In this document: positions 1-9,803 of the stretch, piece by piece
Numbering within the stretch: position 1 is the first letter of the stretch
Layout: each line of letters starts with the position of its first letter
Origin: Sporothrix humicola
Lineage: Eukaryota; Ascomycota; Sordariomycetes; Ophiostomatales; Ophiostomataceae
Reading direction: 5' to 3'
NCBI GenBank assembly: GCA_021396245.1
Contig: WNYE01000087.1
Coordinates: 1-64,000, forward strand
DNA length: 64,000 nucleotides
Translations under genes and position numbers: made by a program
Notes under the pieces: generated by a model
What the model saw: the letters and a program-made list of their open reading frames with translations, nothing else
Database searches by the model: none
What the model was told of the DNA's origin: nothing

Positions 1-205
1 GATTTAGCCCTGCCCGGGAGCCACAGATTCTGGCATTCTCGCCTCCTCTCTATGCAACATTTCTTCTGTGCCTATGGTCCTACATAGTCTCACAGGCCCC
101 TCGATACGGCCCTACAGCGCGGGAAAGTGCACCCCGCTATCGGCGGTAGTGCTAACTAAACAACCGTTCGGCGATGGCTTCTTTTTCGCAGACTTTTTGT
201 TGGAG

Positions 206-246
206 TGACTCAAAACACCACGACAGACGACTCACAAGACGACTCA
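206..246 (+). promoter_or_regulatory. Cluster of Gcn4/CPC-1-type elements upstream of his5
   Basis: A perfect TGACTCA heptamer lies at 206-212 and two CGACTCA copies at 228-234 and 240-246, about 160-200 bp before the his5 start codon. TGACTCA is the established target of the bZIP activators Gcn4/CPC-1/CpcA that induce amino-acid biosynthesis genes on starvation. Their position before a histidine pathway gene makes a real role likely; binding itself is inferred. Confidence 0.7.
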
Positions 247-296
247 CAGGTTTGCTGCAGTCACAAAACGAACACACCGCAACTTTGAGAAGCGTC

Positions 297-304
297 TATA
301 TATT
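297..304 (+). promoter_or_regulatory. TATA-like element of his5
   Basis: TATATATT lies about 102 bp upstream of the his5 ATG and downstream of the CPC-1-type sites, which is a sensible place for a core promoter. The call rests on sequence and position only. Confidence 0.4.
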
Positions 305-405
305 CGACGACAAATAGGGGGATTGTAAAGCCAAAGACAGCCTGATCAATCAACCAACACTCCTCCATCTACACCTTCAAATTCATCACAACTTGCACCG
401 CCAAC

Positions 406-1702
406 ATGTCGCCGGCTTTCAACCTCCAGACGTGCGCGCGGCCAAACATCCTGGCCCTCGAGCCATACCGCTGCGCAAGAGAGTGAGTCTAGCACGTTTC
501 TCTGCATTGTTCTTGTCCCATGCCCCGCCACTAACGTCTCCAGCGACTACAAGGACGACGGCACGAATGTTTTGCTCGACGCCAACGAGAACGCATATGG
601 ACCACCCATCGGCTCGGGCCCGTCCTCGTCGACGCTCGCTGCCGAGGCCGAGGCGACCGGACTCGACCTGCTCGGCCTCCACCGCTACCCAGACCCCCAC
701 CAGGCCGATTTGAAGCAGCAACTTTGCACGCTTCGCAACACCCACGCCCACACGTCCAAAACGCTGACACCCGAGAACCTGTTTGTGGGTGTCGGTAGCG
801 ACGAGGCCATTGACGCACTGCTGCGGTGCTTCTGTGTGCCCGGCCGCGACCGGATCCTGGTGTGCCCGCCGACATACGGCATGTACAGCGTCTCGGCCCA
901 GGTCAACGATTTGGGGCTGGTCAAGGTGCCGCTGACGCCTGCGCCCGAGTTTGGCGTCGACGTGCCGGCAGTTCTGGCTGCGCTCACGGCGTCTGTCGAG
1001 GCCAGCGACTACGACGTCAAGGTTGTGTACCTGTGCTCGCCGGGCAACCCGACGGGCAGCGCGCTGCGCAAAGAGGATATTGCGGCCGTGCTGAACCACC
1101 CGACGTGGAACGGCATTGTCGTTGTCGACGAGGCGTACGTCGACTTTGTGGCCGACCAGCACAGCGCCTCGCTCGCCGAGTGGGTGCTCGAGTGGCCCAA
1201 CCTAGTGGTGATGCAGACGCTGTCCAAGGCCTTTGGCATGGCCGGCATCCGGCTCGGTGCCGCATTCTGTGCGCCGCCGGTCGCCTCTCTGCTCAACGCC
1301 CTCAAGGCGCCCTACAACATTGCGAGCCCTACGAGCGCACTCGCCCGCAGCGTACTAGCCGCCGACGGACTTGCTGCCATGGAGGCCAACCGCGCCAAGC
1401 TGGTGGCCCAGCGCAACCGTCTGGTCGAGGAGCTGCCCAAGATTCCTGGTGTTGGCCGGCTTCGTGGTGGCGTCGACAGCAACTTTTTGCTGTACGAGAT
1501 GCTCAACAAGAACGGCGAGCCCGACAATGTGACGGCCCTCGCCGTGTACACGAAGCTGGCTGAGCAGCGCGGTGTCGTTGTGCGTTTCCGCGGCAAGGAG
1601 CACGGCTGTCTGGGCTGCTTGCGTATTACTGTCGGCACTGAGGATGAGGTGACGCGGTTCCTTGAGGCCCTTAAGACGACACTTACCGAAGTGCGGGTGT
1701 AG
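406..1702 (+). CDS. his5: Histidinol-phosphate aminotransferase
   Basis: PLP-dependent class I/II aminotransferase that converts imidazole-acetol phosphate and glutamate to histidinol phosphate in histidine synthesis, in the cytosol. Two exons, 406-482 and 544-1702, joined by a 61-bp intron (GTGAGT...CCAG); the joined protein has 411 residues, usual for fungal His5. Visible family marks: DANENAYGPP near residue 37, the CSPGNPTG segment, VVVDEAYVDF, and the Schiff-base lysine in LSKAFG (about K254), followed by GIRLG. The start ATG is the first one that keeps the conserved N-terminal segment (ARPNILALEPYR) in frame. TGACTCA elements upstream suggest cross-pathway (general) amino-acid control. 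It converges with the acyl-CoA dehydrogenase gene. Confidence 0.95.
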
Positions 1703-1954
1703 ACAGGGAACTCGTATAGATTTGATTTATTGCAAGCGAATTCAATAAAAGTGTTTTGATCTATTATGCGGGATGTTAATATTTTCTAAATATTTTTAAA
1801 CAACTTAATTTTTTCTTAAAAAAAATCTTTTTTATATTCAGAAATTATTAACAATTCCGACATATCATCTGAATAATAGTCACGACACATAACATATTTA
1901 GTAATTTTGTTTCGTTTATATTTTTTCTCTCATTATTTACTTATTGACTGGTCT
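1703..1954. other. Convergent 3' region, AT-rich
   Basis: This 250-bp AT-rich stretch separates the stop codons of his5 and the acyl-CoA dehydrogenase gene. An AATAAA sits at about 1743. It presumably carries both 3' UTRs; nothing else is visible. Confidence 0.6.
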
Positions 1955-3424
1955 CTAATAGCTCTTTGGCAGACCCAGAGCTTTCTCGGCGACAAAGTTG
2001 CGGATCATTTCACGCGACACCGGGGCCAGTCTCGGCACTAGACTCTCACGCAGATACCGCTCGACGTGGAAGGCTCTCGCATAGCCCATGCCGCCCATTG
2101 CCAGAACGGACCGCTCGCATGCCTGGAACGCCGCCTCGGCTGCCATATATTTCGCCATGTTGCAGGCCACGCCAAGGTGCGCAGGCAGCTTGCCCTCGCC
2201 CTGTGCCTTGTAGATATCATACTGCTGAGCGGCATTGTACACCACCAGTTTGGCCGCCTCGAGCGACATCCATGCCTCTGCCAGCGGATGTGCGACGCCC
2301 TGATACGCTCCAACAGGCTTGCCAAACACAACACGATCACCGACATAGGCCACAGCCCGGCGCAATGCAGCATATCCCAGGCCCAGCGCCTCGCCGGCGA
2401 TCAGACACCGCTCGGCATTGAGGCCATGCAGCACAATCCGGAACCCCTGGCCCTCTTTGCCCACAAGAGCACCTGCACCGTCCTCGACTTCGTATCCGTC
2501 AAAGAAGACTTCGTTGGCGTCGACAGCGCGGCCGCCCATCTTGGGGATCTGCTGCAGCGACAGACCGGGCTTGGTCTTGTCCATTGGGATGCACAGCAGC
2601 GTCAGCTCGCCGTCGATCTTGTCTGTGTCGCCGTTTCCTGTTCTTGCGAGCAGAACCATGCGATCGGCCACTTGCGCAGACGAGATCCAGATCTTCTGGC
2701 CCGAAATGCGGTACGAAAAGGTGCCGTCGGGCTTCTCGATCCTCTCGGCGCGCGTGCGCAGTTTGCGCGTGTCCAGTCCGGCGTCCGGCTCGGTCACACC
2801 GAAACACGTGCGCCATTCTCCGGAAATAATGCGCGGCAGCCAGGCGGCTCTTTGCTCGGGCGTGCCGAAACGCGACAGCGGCTGCGTCGCATAGACGTTG
2901 GCGTGGATCGACTGTGCACCTGCAAACCCGGCGCCCGACTCGGCAATCGTCTGCAGCATTGTCACGGCCTCGGAAATTCCCAGGCCGACGCCGCCCAGTT
3001 CTTCTGGCAGCGCAATGCCAATGTACCCAGCATCGGCAATGGCCTTGTGGAAGTCGCGCGGGTACGTGCCGGTGTCGTCTCGCTCGGCCCAGTATTCCTA
3101 GACGGTGGGATGGTAAGCACATAATTTTCGGGGCTCTTGGAGGCAAGAAAGACATGTTTGGCCTACATCTGGAAAGTCGGCGCAGACACGGAAGACGGCT
3201 TCGCGCACTTGGCGCTGCGTGTCGGACAGGCAGCTGGCATCCATGAGACTCAGCCGGGGATCCGATGCAGCACCGCCGCCAGCCGAGGCCATGTGACGGC
3301 GCGCAGAAGCGGCACATAACGGCGAAACTGCTCTCCAGAGCGGCCGGGAAAGCCGGACATTTGCCGGCCGGAAGACTGAACTTCTGGCAATGGCAGAAAC
3401 GGGGAATTGCTTGAGGAAAGACAT
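1955..3424 (-). CDS. Mitochondrial acyl-CoA dehydrogenase
   Basis: FAD-dependent acyl-CoA dehydrogenase acting in fatty-acid or branched-chain acyl-CoA oxidation. Exons on the minus strand: 3424-3167 and 3097-1955, with a 69-bp intron (GTAGGC...TCTAG), giving 466 residues. Residues 1 to about 55 are rich in Arg, Ser and Ala with no acidic residues at first (MSFLKQFPVSAIARSS...), typical of a mitochondrial presequence. Then come EYWAERDDTGTYPRDFH, FGVTEPDAGLDT and GQKIWISSAQVADR (FAD and acyl-CoA sites), GVAHPLAEAWM, GGMGYA and the C-terminal GLPKSY. The splice joins FPD to EYW, as expected in this family. Substrate chain length cannot be read from the sequence. A pyrimidine tract ending in CAG just upstream (3454-3475) could be the acceptor of a 5' UTR intron. 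Confidence 0.9.
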
Positions 3425-4225
3425 GTCGATGTGTAGTCGTCGTTGAAGCGACCCTGAAAACACAAAACAAAAACAAAAACAAGTGGTCAGAAAATACAGG
3501 AAAAGATGGGAAAGAAAGAAAACAACTCTCCCATGAGTCGGCTTTTTGCCCGACGTCGCTTTGAGGGGCTATTTAAACACGGCCAGAGTCGCTCAATCGC
3601 CAACTTCGGCGACTAAGACCACCGGTTAGTGTCCCAAAACGTGTAAGCCCAGGCGGGCCACGCCGCCGGGAGAGCGCTGCACATCGCTAAACTCCCTAGG
3701 CTTTACTGGACGAAACCCGGGTTTTGCGGGGGAAATGCCGAATCCTTTCACCTCCACGCGCGCTTCTCTCCACACTTTCACATTTGTAGTATTACAACTC
3801 ATATAGCCGACATACTTGCTCCCCACAATTGGTTTGTTGATGTGACATATTTACTATCTACATCACCTTTGTGCGTTGCGCTGACCGAATCGTCGTAATT
3901 CTATTGTCTGTGACATTTTATTGATTTTACATAATTGTTACACAGTCCTCTTTCAGGTGCATCTTTTTGCCCTGATGAACGGACTGGTCATGCCGTTTTT
4001 TATTTCCAAAACCCAAAATTGCACGCAACAAGTTGCCCCCTTTTCTCGTTGAAGGGAGACATACATTGACTTTGCTGGGCATCCCAATGATTCCAACTCC
4101 TTGCTGGTTTGAAATACAAGCGCATAAAATAAACGGTAAAAAGGGTGGGGAAAGAAGAGGAGAGAATGGGACTGGCAAAGACGGACGCCTGCCATCTCCA
4201 TCATATCATGCCATCGAAGTTTCAT
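3425..4225. other. Intergenic region
   Basis: About 800 bp between the start of the acyl-CoA dehydrogenase gene and the stop of the GH76 gene, holding the former's promoter and the latter's 3' end. Small ORFs here lack codon bias and family features. A TTAGTGTCC/GACTAAGACC pair at about 3613-3635 resembles the dispersed CACTAA motif described in the findings. Confidence 0.5.
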
Positions 4226-5886
4226 TTATGCCAGGCCCCAGGCAAACACTGCGCACGCCATGCTGACGACGGTCCAGCGCAGATCCACAGTGGGCATGCA
4301 GCCCGAGTTCGACTTGTCCGAGTGTGTCGGCGACGGGGCCGGTTCCGTAGACGAGGGCGAGGGCTTCGGTGCATTCTCCACGGCGAGAACGCTATTGAGT
4401 GCCAGCAGGCCCTGCACGGTCTCGAGCGCGCACATCTCCTGGCCCAGACCGACGCTGCCGTCGAATCCGTCCTCGTACCACTTCTGGCCGCACGTCGTGC
4501 CGTCCTCCGTCGGCGCACCGTCGAGAGCAGGGCCCGTGCAGGCCTTACCGGCAGCCTTGGCCGATGTCTTCATGTAGCTGGTAACGTTGTTGGCCAGCGA
4601 CGGCATCACCTGGACCGACGAGTAGATGAAGCGCGACAGAAAGCCCTTGAAGGCCTTCATATCCTTAGTGCAAGTGCCCACACCCTCGCAGGCGTGCTCC
4701 CACATGATGTCTGTGGAGTTTTTGTACGGCGAGAAGAAACGCGCCGCCGAGCCAACAAGACCCTCGGCACGCTTGGCCCACACGTCGTCGCCCGTCTGCT
4801 TGGCCAGCGCCGCGGCGCCGTACATGAAAATACCGTTCTGGTACGTGAAGCTGAGCGGGTTGACCTCCGTGCAGTTGTTGGCCGAGTCGGTGCCGTCGTA
4901 GATGTTGAACTCCTTGTCGATAATACCGACACCGGCAGTCCAGTCCCAGACCTTGGCCGCCCAGTCGACGTACGTCTTGTTGCCCGTTAGCAGAGCCAGG
5001 CGCGCCGAGATGAGGAAGAACCCGCCGTTGCTCGCCGAGTTCTTGTAGTTGAGGCCGTTGAAGTTGAAGCTGTAGATCTGCCACGTGAAACCGCCAGCGC
5101 ACATGGACGTGTTCCAGCGCACAACCATGTCGTTCCACACATTCTTGCTAATGTCCAGCCAGCTGGGCACGCCCTTGGGAGTCAGGTCTGCGGGCTGCGT
5201 GAAGTTGCGCTCAGCTGCAGTGAGCGCCGTAAAGGCCCAGAACGCCTGGTCGTCATTGCCCTCGTCGAGCTCGTGTGCCGGCACGATAAAGTTGTTCGCC
5301 GGGCCCACGTTGGCCATAATGGCCGTTGCAATAATGTCGTCGTAGGAGGTGTCGTTGGTGTAGTACGAGTAGTCTAGCATGGCGCCCATCAATGCACCGG
5401 CTTCCCACCAGTAGTATGGGTCTGGCAGATCGGAAAAAGTCTATAAAGTGCGTGTTAGTTTGTGGGTTTCTTTGTGCCGTCCTTGGATCGTGAAGTGTAG
5501 GATTTGGGGTGTGTTGGGGGTGCACTGCGTCTCCGCACCGCTCTCCGCACCATCGATTGGGGGGTCAAGTGGAGAGCGTAGATTGGAATATCACGTACCG
5601 ATGCAGTGCCATTGTAGTACGACATGGCGCCTTTGGCAAGGGTTTTTGCGACGCCCACGATCGAAGCTGGGGTTCAGCAGTGTTAGTGACGTGCAGAAAA
5701 CATGGTGACACAGAGACACCTTTCGAAATAATGGGCAGTTTCGAGACAAGTCAGGCAGGGAGAGCTGCCCAATTTAGCCGAACATAGAGAGCACTTACAA
5801 GTGTCGTTAACTGAGAGATCCGCAGGCTTGACGGCATCGGCCGCAGCCACGACGGCAGCCAGGAAGGCCGCCTTGAGGAACAGCAT
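4226..5886 (-). CDS. GPI-anchored GH76 mannosidase/transglycosidase (Dfg5/Dcw1 type)
   Basis: Family 76 alpha-1,6-mannanase-like protein; fungal Dfg5/Dcw1 members attach GPI proteins to the cell wall. Three exons on the minus strand: 5886-5799, 5666-5599 and 5440-4226 (introns 132 and 158 bp; phases fit), giving 456 residues. A signal peptide is obvious (MLFLKAAFLAAVVAAADA). The paired catalytic aspartates are in EGNDDQAFW (about D115-D116). Other family segments are LPDPYYWWEAGA, SNGGFF, YQNGIFMYGAAAL and KWYEDGFDGSVGLGQEMCALE. The C-terminus has a Ser/Pro-rich stretch, a likely omega site near SNSGC and a hydrophobic end, so it is probably GPI-anchored at the plasma membrane or wall. Whether it is the Dfg5 or Dcw1 paralogue is not decided. 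Confidence 0.92.
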
Positions 5887-7842
5887 CTTGTCGAGGCGGG
5901 AAAAAGGCAATTGGCGATAGCGACAGTTGGGGAGGAATGAAGGATAGAGGTCGATCTGGCGAGAAAGAGGGGGATAGCCAAGTATGTAGCTCTAGTCTGC
6001 GACAGATCAATTGGTGACGTCGCCAGACAAAGAGACAATGATGCAAAGTAACAAAGCAACAAAGATCGAGGGATAAAGAAAAAGGAAACAAAAAAGACGT
6101 CAGAAGCAGTGGGATTGGTTTCCAAGATAAATGATGAGAAGAAAGGGCCACCAGGGAGCAAAAACGAAGTGAAAGAAGAGAAGACAAAGAGAAAGAAGAA
6201 AAGAAATGAGGACGATGCCAAGATGATGCCGTACTTCGTATACAAGAAGAAAAAACGCAAAAGAAAGCAGAAGAGCAGAAAAGCAGAAGAAGCTGTTGTT
6301 CGTGTTGCAGGAGTGACACGGTCACCCAAGGAATGAATACGAGAAAAAAGCATCCAAAGAAGGACTAGGGGCGCAGCTTCCCTCTTCGTAAAAGTGAGGT
6401 GAGAGCAAGTGGGACTGGACAGACAACAGACAACAGACAACAGACGAAGGGGCTACCCCGGCAGCCAGAAAAAGGGAAAGAACGGAAGCGGCGAGAATAC
6501 GAAAGGAAAGAACGAGTTGGGCAAAAAGACCAGAAAGAACCAAAACGAGGGGAAAATCTCTACAAGCACGAGCACAGAGGGAAGGCGCGAACAGCGAGGC
6601 AAACTCCCTTGCAAGGGCGTGGTCCAAGCAACTCGAATTGTGCCTTCCTCGTGCTCTCCAGGAGGCAATTCGGAGAAAGGAAGGCGTCAAAAACCGCCCA
6701 GGCCGGGAACCGAACCATTGAGGAAACAATTCGGACGAAACAATGCAGACTGACATGGGCTCAGGCACTGGCTCAGGTACTCTCAGGCACGACAACGCCA
6801 CCATAATACCAACTCGGCACGAAAAGGCATAAAAAAGCACGAAATAGGAGCTGGCGCTCCTTGGCTGCGACGCTGCGGCTGACGCCGAATTCATTTGCTC
6901 CTTCCTTCGTGCCCGTTCCTTCCTCCGTCTTGGAAAAGTCTTGGACAACATGACGGGCAAAGTATTTTACCTACGGAAGGAGAGCCGGACGTGGCGAGGC
7001 TGTCGTTTTGAGCCGCTATTCATCTATTTCTCATGGCAGGAACGAGCCCGGAACCCAGAGGGCCTTTTGACAAGCGCGTCTTGGCGCATTTTCTAGTGAG
7101 GGCCTTTTGGCAACGGTCAGTCTTGGTAGTAAAGGACTTTTTGGCGCCGGCATGGCCTGAAAACCGGTCAAGCCAGTGGCGATCACTTGTGAACGACAGG
7201 ACGAGAATGCTGTTGGCAATCGAAACGAAACAGAGCCAAAAATGACGGCTCGGCCGGCGCCTGTCAGATTTTTTGGACGTTTTCGTCTGTTTTTTTTCTG
7301 TGGTTCTTTGTCAGTGGCTGCGGTCACTGCATGTTGAAACACATATATGCCAGGGGGAGGCGCCAAATCAAGAACACGTGACACAGTTTCAAGATTACTC
7401 ACAACATGATGACTGCAATCATCAGAGACAGCAAAGATGAAGAAGCGAGACCTGAAGGAAAACATCACGTGAGAGACCCACAAAGGTACAAGCTCTTTGT
7501 ACCTCGCACTTGCACTTTGTACCTCCGTACCTTCCTCTAGTTGCCCATAACTTCCTCATCGGGCATGCACCGGGGCCGCGGGGGAAGTCACGGCCGGCAT
7601 GGACATACCCCGTTTTACACATCAGAGTTGGAGACCACGAGGAGGGTAAATAGGAACGGCAGGAGAGAAGTGGGAGACAACAAATCATATCGAGCTATGG
7701 CAGAGGTTGCTGGATAAAATCAAGACACAATCAGGTCAAAATCAACTGCCGACAGTCCAGCCAAAAGTCAACAAATCAACAAAGCTGACTTGCAGCACCC
7801 AGTCACTGTCACAACCAAATACCACACAATCCCGCCTTCAAA
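5887..7842. other. Divergent intergenic region with GA/CT-rich leader
   Basis: About 1.95 kb between two divergently transcribed genes (GH76 and GH88). 6050-6560 is strongly purine-rich on the plus strand, that is, pyrimidine-rich in the sense of the GH76 gene, as in many fungal promoters and leaders. A short direct repeat of AGACAAC lies at about 6420-6445. No gene is supported. Confidence 0.5.
7570..7583 (+). promoter_or_regulatory. Paired CreA-like sites before the GH88 gene
   Basis: CCGGGG (7570-7575) and GCGGGG (7578-7583) both fit the SYGGRG consensus of the carbon-catabolite repressor CreA/CRE-1 and lie 260-273 bp upstream of the GH88 start. The consensus is short and common, so this is a suggestion that fits a carbon-use gene. 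Confidence 0.3.
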
Positions 7843-9405
7843 ATGCCCAGTTCTCCATCAGAAACAAGTTCCGAAGGTCCCGTGCACAGCGACAACACTT
7901 CTGTTGACGGCACCCTGGACGCCATGAACTCGCACGTCTCGCTGGACCCCAAGGCCGGCGCCGAGCTGGACGCACAGCTGCGGGCACAGGCGCCGCTGCT
8001 CGAACGATTTGGCGGCATGTTTGCAGAGAACGCCGTGGCCAAGATCACACGCACAGCCGTTGAGGCGCTCGCCAACAATGACCCGCCGACTCGGTACCCC
8101 GAGTACGTGCCGCAGACGGGCGAGAATGCCAATCACTACGAGCTGCGCGAGGCCGATTTCTGGACCTGCGGTTTTTTTCCAGGATGCATCTACATGATTC
8201 TGGAGCGCCTTATCAAGTTCCCACACACAGCCACGCCGGCTCTCTCTCCAGTAGCTCGCGCCAGTATACAGGCGACGCTCGAGAAGACGGCCGAATCGTG
8301 GGATGGCCCCATCCGTGCCATGGCTGGCCGTACAGACACCCACGATATGGCGTTTATCGTGATGCTGTCGCAGCGGGCGCGGTTCGAGTTGTACCACGAT
8401 GCGCGGGCACGCGATGCAGTTGTTTTGGCAGCACAGGCGCTGTACTCGCGCTACAACGAGCGTGTTGGTGCCATCCGCTCGTGGGACAAGCTGGACCAGA
8501 ACAGCGTCAACATCAGCTCGCTGACAGAGGATTTTCTGGTCATTATCGACTCCATGTGCAACCTGGAGCTTCTCTACTACGCGGCCGGTCTCACTGGAGA
8601 CGAAAAGCTTGCTACGGCCGCGACATCGCACGCCGACGCTATCATGCGTAGTGTGGTCCGCGACGAGACAAAAGCAGGCTCTGACACACCTCTCTACAGC
8701 ACATTCCATGTAGCCAATTTCTCTCCCATTACTGGCGAGATCAAAGAGCTGCGGACGGCACAAGGCTATGCCCGTAACTCGAATTGGGCTCGCGGCCAGG
8801 CCTGGGGTATCCTGGGCTTTGCACGGACATTCCTGCGGACAGGAGAGCCGCGGTTTGCTCGTGCATCCATGGGCCTCGCAAACTACTTTTTGCTGCGGCT
8901 GGAGGCATCGCCGGCTTGTGTCGAGGTGCCTGGCTGCAATGGCCCCAAGCGCGGTCGTTATGTGCCGCTCTGGGACTTTGACGCTCCTATTAACCCCAAT
9001 GAGGTGGCCGACACGGGCCCGCTGCGGGACTCGTCCGCGGGTGTCATTGCCGCCAACGGCATGCTGATCCTGTCACAGGCACTGCGGGCTCGCAGCACGA
9101 CCGCCCGGACGACGGCTGATGCCGACCGGTACCTCCAGGCAGCATACGATATTATTGAAGATACGCTGGCGCTATCGCTTGCGTCGGAGACGGCAGAGTT
9201 TGTGGTTGCGGCAGATGCAGATCCGGGGTCGACGGCCGCAGTCAAGGACACTCAGGCTGGCCGCACTTTTGCCTCCATTCTGAAGCACGCCACGGCCAAT
9301 GCCAACGCCCGCGACCACCACCGCTACTGGAACCATGGTCTTGTCTATGCGGACTACTACCTGCTGGAGTTTGGCAACAACCTGCTGCGCATGGGCCTGG
9401 CATAG
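7843..9405 (+). CDS. GH88 unsaturated glucuronyl (uronyl) hydrolase
   Basis: Glycoside hydrolase family 88: hydrates the 4,5-double bond of the unsaturated uronic acid left by polysaccharide lyases and so releases it from the oligosaccharide. Single exon, 520 residues; the ATG at 7843 follows a CA-rich leader (TTCAAAATG). (alpha/alpha)6-barrel landmarks: EADFWTCGFFPGCIY with D105, THDMAF with D168 (the pair matching the two essential aspartates of bacterial UGL), LDQNSVNISSLTEDFLVIIDSM, NSNWARGQAWGILGFA, FDAPINPNEVADTGPLRDSSA, and HHRYWNHGLVYADYYLLE. No signal peptide or membrane span is seen, so it should act on imported oligosaccharide in the cytosol. The preferred sugar (glucuronate, galacturonate, sulfated or not) cannot be read. 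The next gene, converging on it, is a Zn2Cys6 regulator. Confidence 0.92.
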   Translation: MPSSPSETSSEGPVHSDNTSVDGTLDAMNSHVSLDPKAGAELDAQLRAQAPLLERFGGMFAENAVAKITRTAVEALANNDPPTRYPEYVPQTGENANHYELREADFWTCGFFPGCIYMILERLIKFPHTATPALSPVARASIQATLEKTAESWDGPIRAMAGRTDTHDMAFIVMLSQRARFELYHDARARDAVVLAAQALYSRYNERVGAIRSWDKLDQNSVNISSLTEDFLVIIDSMCNLELLYYAAGLTGDEKLATAATSHADAIMRSVVRDETKAGSDTPLYSTFHVANFSPITGEIKELRTAQGYARNSNWARGQAWGILGFARTFLRTGEPRFARASMGLANYFLLRLEASPACVEVPGCNGPKRGRYVPLWDFDAPINPNEVADTGPLRDSSAGVIAANGMLILSQALRARSTTARTTADADRYLQAAYDIIEDTLALSLASETAEFVVAADADPGSTAAVKDTQAGRTFASILKHATANANARDHHRYWNHGLVYADYYLLEFGNNLLRMGLA

Positions 9406-9803
9406 GAGGCTTATGACTGCTTCATGATTTGATTTTTTTGTTCTTAGTTTACAGAGTTACAGCATGATATTTAGAGTAGACTGCGCATAATAAGTAAGGC
9501 CAATAAACGATAAAGTTAACATGTGATAATTTTAAAGAAATGATGATGCATTGTTCCTTCCCTGTTCGTTACTTTCCATATTTCCAGATTGCCCAAGTAC
9601 GCCAGATGTGGAAGCTGCGATGTTCCTGCCTTCCTCCCGACCGTCATCGCTCTTTCCTTGATATGTACAATGCACCCCGACGCTCTTTCCTATTCTGTGC
9701 TGACATATGTTTGCTCCCCATCTCCGCACGCTCTCTCCACCGACTCTTCATTCTTGTCCTGTCTAAGGCTTTTCAATCCTGCACCCCCAACCACCCGACA
9801 ACA
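9406..9803. other. Convergent 3' intergenic region
   Basis: About 400 bp between two stop codons. The first 130 bp are AT-rich with AATAAA at about 9501, fitting the GH88 3' UTR. The rest is the 3' end of the Zn2Cys6 gene. Nothing further is seen. Confidence 0.5.

Noticed and set aside
2066..3124. 352-codon plus-strand ORF opposite the acyl-CoA dehydrogenase
   Set aside because: It is the antisense shadow of a G+C-rich gene; the minus strand has clear family motifs and splice sites, and the plus frame has none.
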